A program made the translations under genes and the position numbers. A stretch of DNA of 64,000 nt from NCBI GenBank assembly GCA_963669155.1, contig OZ022597.1:17676348-17740347 (forward strand), in the 5' to 3' direction. This DNA is from Arbacia lixula. Taxonomy: Eukaryota; Echinodermata; Echinoidea; Arbacioida; Arbaciidae. The notes under the pieces are model-generated. The model ran no database searches. It worked only from the letters and a program-made list of their open reading frames with translations, and was not told the DNA's origin. Numbering within the stretch: the stretch's first letter is position 1; every line of letters starts with the position of its first letter. Positions 59,041-64,000 of this stretch are shown in pieces.

Positions 59041-59207
59041 AACAATGCGGGTAGAGCAAGCAGCGGCGATCACAGCGGGGATTGTAATTGGGAATGCCCC
59101 ACACTAGCCCTATAGACAATATCAGACCGTTAAACCTCTCACTGGAGTGAGTTTGCTTAGAGCCAATTGTCTTGACAACATGCTCATGTGACGACTTCGG
59201 TACTCTA
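59041..59207. mobile_element. MITE family E, right part of the split copy
   Basis: It begins aacaatgcgggtagagcaag and ends cgacttcggtactcta, with attgtcttgacaacatgctc inside. With 53778-53836 it makes up one family E copy. Confidence 0.82.
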
Positions 59208-59286
59208 TCCAGATCTGCGTATAACATTTGGATCAGAAATGCAAACAGCCTCGATGCGAGACTAACTCATTCCCTGACGGAGAACA

Positions 59287-59439
59287 TCAGTAAGTGGAGC
59301 TTTCAGTCGCCGGGTTGCGGTCTTTCTGGTAGTGACCCATGCTCAGGATCCGGGTGAAAGCGTCCTTGAAGGCGGCGTCGGAGAGAGCGTAGCAGATAGG
59401 GTTCATCATGCTGTTGGTGTACCCCCAGAACACCACCAC
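59287..59439 (-). CDS. Last coding exon of a class A aminergic/muscarinic-like GPCR (TM7 and C-tail)
   Basis: After acceptor atttcaacag the exon encodes VVVFWGYTNSMMNPICYALS, then DAAFKDAFTRIL and a short tail ending SSTY, with stop at 59287-59289 (50 residues, phase 0). NPxxY appears as NPICY, and the NPxCYAL..xxFxxxF pattern followed by helix 8 is closest, from memory of the families, to muscarinic acetylcholine receptors and other amine receptors. Earlier exons (TM1-6) are not in the window, or lie beyond its right edge. The exon start and its intron boundary have been duplicated into a degenerate ~92-bp array just upstream (59440-60432). It could be a live terminal exon or the relic of one. 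Confidence 0.72.
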   Translation of the reverse strand: MVVFWGYTNSMMNPICYALSDAAFKDAFTRILSMGHYQKDRNPATESSTY

Positions 59440-60432
59440 CTGTTGAAATGTATTCAAGAAGGGGTGAATGGTTAACAGGGTGTGGCAGATAAGGGTTCAT
59501 CATGCTGTTGCTGTACCCCCAGAACATCATTACCTGATATGAGGTATCAATGAGAGGGGGGTTAACAGGGCGTAGAATAATATAGGGTTCCACATACGGT
59601 TGGTTTAATCCCATAACATCACCACCTGTTGAAATGTATTGAAGGGGGGGGGGGGGGGTGAATGGTTAACAGAGTGTGGCAGATACGGTTCATCAAGCTG
59701 TTGCTGTACCACCGGAACATCACCACCTGATATGAGGTATTGATAAAAGGGTGCTTAACAGGGCGAAGCATAATATAGGGTTCCGCATACGGTTGGTTTA
59801 ATCCTAGAACACCACCACCTTTTACAAAGCATTATTAGGAGAATGGTGGACTAGGTGTGGCCGGTAGGGTTCAGCATATTGTTCACACAAACTTTTAGGT
59901 CCAAATTTGCCAGAAAAAGAAAATCTCATTGAATTTTCAAATGATTATTACAAGAATGATAACTGATGAGATGTCACAAAACCTGCTTTTAAATATAATG
60001 ACATCCTTTGACTTTCATAGGATGTGCCAATATTACCTTGATTCGAGTTTTAACCTATTTTGTTATATTTCTTTAAAATTGTAAACATATTTTTCATCAC
60101 CTATAATAGGAGGGTGGTGATCAGGGTGTTGCATTTAGGGTGCAGCATACGGTTGGTTTAATCCTAGAACACCACCACCTGTTACAAAGCATCAATAGGA
60201 GGTTGGTGAACAGGGTGTGGCAGATATACAACACCACCACCTGTTAAAATGTATTGAAGGAGGGATGTGCGATTATAAGGGTGTGTCCGGTAGGGTTCAA
60301 CATTCTGTCCGTTTTCCCCCAGAATGCCACCACCCGGCATGAGGTATTAATAGGAGGGTGGTGGGTGTGCCAGATAGTGCTCAACAAACTGTTCGTGTAC
60401 CACCAGGACACCACCACATGTCATGAAGTACA
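59440..60432. repeat. ~92-bp degenerate tandem array derived from the GPCR exon/intron boundary
   Basis: About ten units start near 59394 (the exon itself), 59487, 59577, 59679, 59768, 59861, 60124, 60216, 60284 and 60367. Each has, on +, a (c)agatagggttcatcatg-like block, a gtaccccc-agaacacc block and accacctg(t/a)t, i.e. NPI..., FWGY and the acceptor on the minus strand. Units 2/4 and 3/5 are closest to each other, giving a two-unit higher-order pattern. An R1 repeat splits unit 6. Confidence 0.78.
59886..60100. repeat. Interspersed repeat family R1, partial copy 3 inserted in the array
   Basis: acttttaggtccaaatttgc through gaaaatctcattgaattttc to tgacatcc...gatgtgccaa matches 195-400 and 52395-52600. 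Confidence 0.65.
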
Positions 60433-63400
60433 TGTCTAAGCTTGACATATTGTTGGCCTTGTAGTTACACTTACTATTCAATAAGGAATACGGTAGTTAC
60501 TAGAAACAATCATTGTTGTTTATATTCTAAGATTTCAGAAAAATATGGTACAAAAACAACAGAAGAGTGAGATAGTATAACGAAGTTGATTCGTTTGCAG
60601 CTAGATGCGAATAAAGAGTATAACAAATTGGCAGCGGTTTTAAAGCCTTGACCCTCTGTGCCGCTCAGTGTCACCGTCTGGATGATATCGATATAACAAT
60701 GGTGACTTTTAGTCGTGAATATTAGTCACTTGTAGCCCATTGAAAATATTGAAATAATGAATAAATAATGATAAGTATTAAAACCATTAAAACTTTGAGA
60801 AGGAAAAAAAATATCATTACAAAATTTGACATTTTAGTTGCGAGTTCCTTATAACATGATCTTTTGAAGAATTCCATCTATTTTCTATTTGATACGACAG
60901 AATCTTTATACGACAGGGAGAAAGTGCAGCTTATACATAAAACTATGTATTATCTTCACCTATTGTTCACCTTCTTTAACACGTAATACCTATTATTATT
61001 ATTATTATTATTGATATCATGGTCAGTTGTGTTGTTGTTTTTCTAGAAAGGAATGCAGTCGAGGGATAATGAATAGAATAAAAGACAAAACGATGCGTAG
61101 CATCGCGCTTAATATCCTATAGAAAAATAATCGCCGTCTATAAAGTACATGTTCTTTCCAGAATCTCTGCCAACGATAGTTTCTGAATTCAAACAAATAT
61201 CTGCAAAATGATCATCCCAATTATCTTGCCTCATATCTTTTCATATCCTGTCAGGTTTAATATTCAATAGTGCGCATTTGAGATGACAATGATTGTCATT
61301 CTGAACAGGGGAATTCAAGGCTTTAGAGAGAGGCATTCGTATCCTCTGATGTTTCCTCCTGTCGTCTCGCTTTTGATTTTTTTTTTAAATTTTGTCATCA
61401 TCTATCCGTGGCTTTGTGTTTTCCAGTCAGTAGAGGTTTCTAAGAAGACGAGAGAAAACGAGAATATAATAGATTTGTATTTATACCATATCGTGAGACC
61501 AGTGTTGTTTTTACAATGTCTGAATGGAATATGCGATGATGGGAAATTCACGGTGGATTTCAGCTGAGATCATAACAAACACATCACTGTAGGGAGTCCT
61601 TTTTAGGTTGTTCATAGAGCGAGTGTTCAGTACAAATAGATATATAAGACAACGTAAAAGAAAACATTATGAATAGCCGGCACTCTAAAATATCGTGTTG
61701 CTCCATATCCATTAGTGAGAACACAATACCAATATTAATGACGATGATAATAAAATTAAAAATTACTCTCATGACATAAGAAGAGGAAGAAGCAGTGCAT
61801 TGAAGGGAATATATTAATTCACAAAGATCAACAAGAATGGAAGAGGACCCAAATATATATAGCGTATAAAAGGTAGACAGAAAGTTAAACCTGGCAAGTT
61901 TTATAATCATGACATAATGATACTTTAAGATATTGAAAATCTTGTTTATAACAATCTTTTAATTACTGAACGGTGAAAAAAAATACTGCTAGTGCTCAGA
62001 ATTTTAAAGAACAATGATGCAAAAACTAGTTCCATAGGAAAAGGTAACTATGATGGAAAATATCAACAAAATAGTAAACCAATTTTCAAAATGGCTGGCA
62101 AAATATGAATTAACAAAACGCAAATTGTCACATCAAAAAATGATGAATGATAATTTTAATTGTGAAACAGACATATGGAATAGAAAGGGAATTCGCAAAA
62201 TAGTTACGTGTCAACGGAAAGATCAAAATGCGCCAATTTGTTACCCTAAGCAATGTTAAGTGTCGCAACTAAATACGTGTCAAAATTGTTAATTTGTAAT
62301 AGACTCATGAGGATATTCTTCCCACGCAATGCAACGTCCTGAGCGCAAGCACATCAAATATTTGTCTTCAAATGAAAATTTGATAACAATATCAAAGAGA
62401 AAAAAAACTGTTTCATTGTATCCTAAAGATGATGATTGATTAATAGTATTAAAGAGACTGCTCATATATCAAATTCGAGCTCTCCTGCACCTGCTGTATT
62501 GTTTTTTTTTATTCTAGACTTTGAATTTGAAATTGAATTGTGTGTGTTTGTGAGGAATATGACTTAGCCTAAAAGTTGACATGTCGAATATCATTTTAGG
62601 AAGAGGTGATTGTAACATGATAGTTATTGCATAATATGGCATTCTTGACCTATATTGGATAGCTACTTGGAGATGGATTATCGCCACGGATCAGTCAGTT
62701 CAACATATTATAAAGACGTGTGTGAATATTGTTAATAACTAAAAGGACAATATCTGGTTTCAGGCACTGGACGACAAACGGTATGAAAAGTGAGATCAAA
62801 ATCATTTGTTTGTTGTTCTTTCGTGCTATGAATCAAGAGTAGCTCAATGATGCTTTAAATGGAAAGAGTTTGATGAGTTTTGTATATTTCAAATGGTGGT
62901 GATGTCTGGGAAATATCTCATGGAGCCCTCTTGAAAAAAAGACTACATTGTTTTCTAACAGATACCATGTTGGAAAATGTTGGAAAATGAAGGTATGAAG
63001 CTTATAGATTGAAATGTAAAGTAGATTTGTTCAGTTTATAATTTCAAACAGTGGCGTATTTACTAAATGTTGTACGTCAATTTTGTTAACTAAATAATTT
63101 CACACATATGTTCCAATTTTGTTGCTTGTAGACAGAAGTGCAAAATTAATCTCAGGTCTGTTGCTTAACCACATAACTTAAATGATTCGTGCGTGTTAAT
63201 GCAAATAAACCGACAGCAGCGCACACACTGTTAATGGAGACAATTATACTTGCAATATCAACTAAACATAAGTTGCATGACATACAATTTAATCAATAGT
63301 GAAACATTTTAAAGTTCTTTATTTGTTCCTGAACCAGTCCTCCGCTGGCCTTTGTAAGCGATTTATTTTTTTTCTACGTGTGTAATTTGCATGGCAGGCT

Positions 63401-64000
63401 AAACGCATATGTTTTGATACAAAAGCACGACGTGCGTTCAAAACGACTGTGTCATTTCAAATCTGTTTCAGCCGAGTTGCCGTAGTGATACCACTAATTG
63501 CTGTACACAGGCAAACATACAGACACCCATAGATCAGTATTTCTGTTTGACACAGCAAGGGTAAGCAAATAACGTTTGTAATACATCACATTAGTCTCAT
63601 TAACCCTTTGCTTATCAAAGACAAAACTGCTGCAGTATGAGACTTGTGTCTATTTACGATGAATGATAACACGCACGTGCCACATAAAGAGTTGATTAAA
63701 AAAAACCTGTTTGCCTTCCAATTCCTGACACGCTTCGACCTATTACAATCGCAGAGACGGGTACTTAAAGGGACATGAAAAGCAATGACGATTAGAATTG
63801 AATGCACAAAGAGAGCATCAGAGAGACGGTTCGATTGCTTGATCTCAACTGCAAGTTATGACTAGATTTTCAGACGTCCAATATGTCCATTCTAGTAATG
63901 TAATCCGTTCAATTCTTTTGAATGTTATTAACCCTTTGTATGCCACACAAACCGCTGCCCTGTGGGAAATGTATGTATCAATGGTGACATGATTAACAAG
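60433..64000. other. AT-rich right end, no gene recognised
   Basis: It contains an (ATT)n stretch at 60993-61012. Frames up to about 108 codons (for example 61910-61584 on -) show no domain, no conserved motif and no splice context. Further GPCR exons were looked for on the minus strand and not seen. Confidence 0.45.

Noticed and set aside
59303-59614. 103-codon minus-strand frame over the GPCR exon
   Set aside because: It reads the true exon in the wrong frame after passing through an array unit; the 59287-59439 frame with NPxxY is the genuine one.
61584-61910. 108-codon minus-strand frame with hydrophobic stretches
   Set aside because: AT-rich, no domain, no splice or start context; plausible by chance.
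62050-62259. Small 69-codon plus-strand frame
   Set aside because: No family similarity; Lys/Asn-rich as expected of AT-rich DNA.

Overview
The window reads as nuclear DNA of an animal. It has spliced genes with canonical GT-AG introns, abundant non-LTR retrotransposon debris (L2/CR1-like, Jockey/CR1-like and RTE-like), a Penelope-like element carrying a GIY-YIG nuclease, Tc1/mariner derivatives, a tRNA-derived SINE and many foldback MITEs. The TE mixture and the rather AT-rich, microsatellite-laden background suggest a marine invertebrate, perhaps a deuterostome such as an echinoderm or lancelet; I cannot fix the species. One 200-base assembly gap (18375-18574) is present.

Host genes. Three paralogous 12-TM transporters of the SLC16/monocarboxylate transporter (MFS) family dominate the first 48 kb. 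Gene A (+) contributes its last three coding exons (603-3817); its 5' part lies left of the window. Gene B (-) has five of six expected exons (17475 down to 11568); its first exon was not found. Gene C (-) appears complete: six exons from 48091 down to 33483 encode about 549 residues. Shared exons have identical boundaries and phases (226 bp and 144 bp in all three; 297 bp in B and C), so the cluster arose by tandem duplication with one inversion. A converges tail-to-tail with B, and B and C lie in tandem. At 59287-59439 (-) is the last coding exon of an aminergic/muscarinic-like class A GPCR.

Mobile DNA. 5170-5530 and 20866-23186 are copies of one LINE family. 15650-16978 is a truncated Penelope-like element in a gene B intron, with inverted terminal copies and a 14-bp target duplication. 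23743-24130 and 35302-35661 are RTE-like endonuclease and RT-tail fragments. 27468-31400 is a LINE split by a 1.9-kb CACTG-ended element; 32508-33062 is a second, uninterrupted relic of the same LINE. 45190-46080 and 47130-47610 are L2/CR1-like remnants. 53837-59040 is a nearly complete LINE that landed in a MITE and was later hit by a palindromic Tc1 derivative. At least eight MITE or foldback families recur, often nested.

Structure not explained by genes: a ~92-bp degenerate array seeded from the GPCR exon boundary; a 75-bp triplicate running into a gene A splice acceptor; near-identity of the last exons of B and C; a frameshift that strips the C-terminal tail of C; thirteen copies of the CRE octamer TGACGTCA; and a 32-bp minisatellite of about 24 units. 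The right-hand end (60440-64000) shows no recognisable gene.
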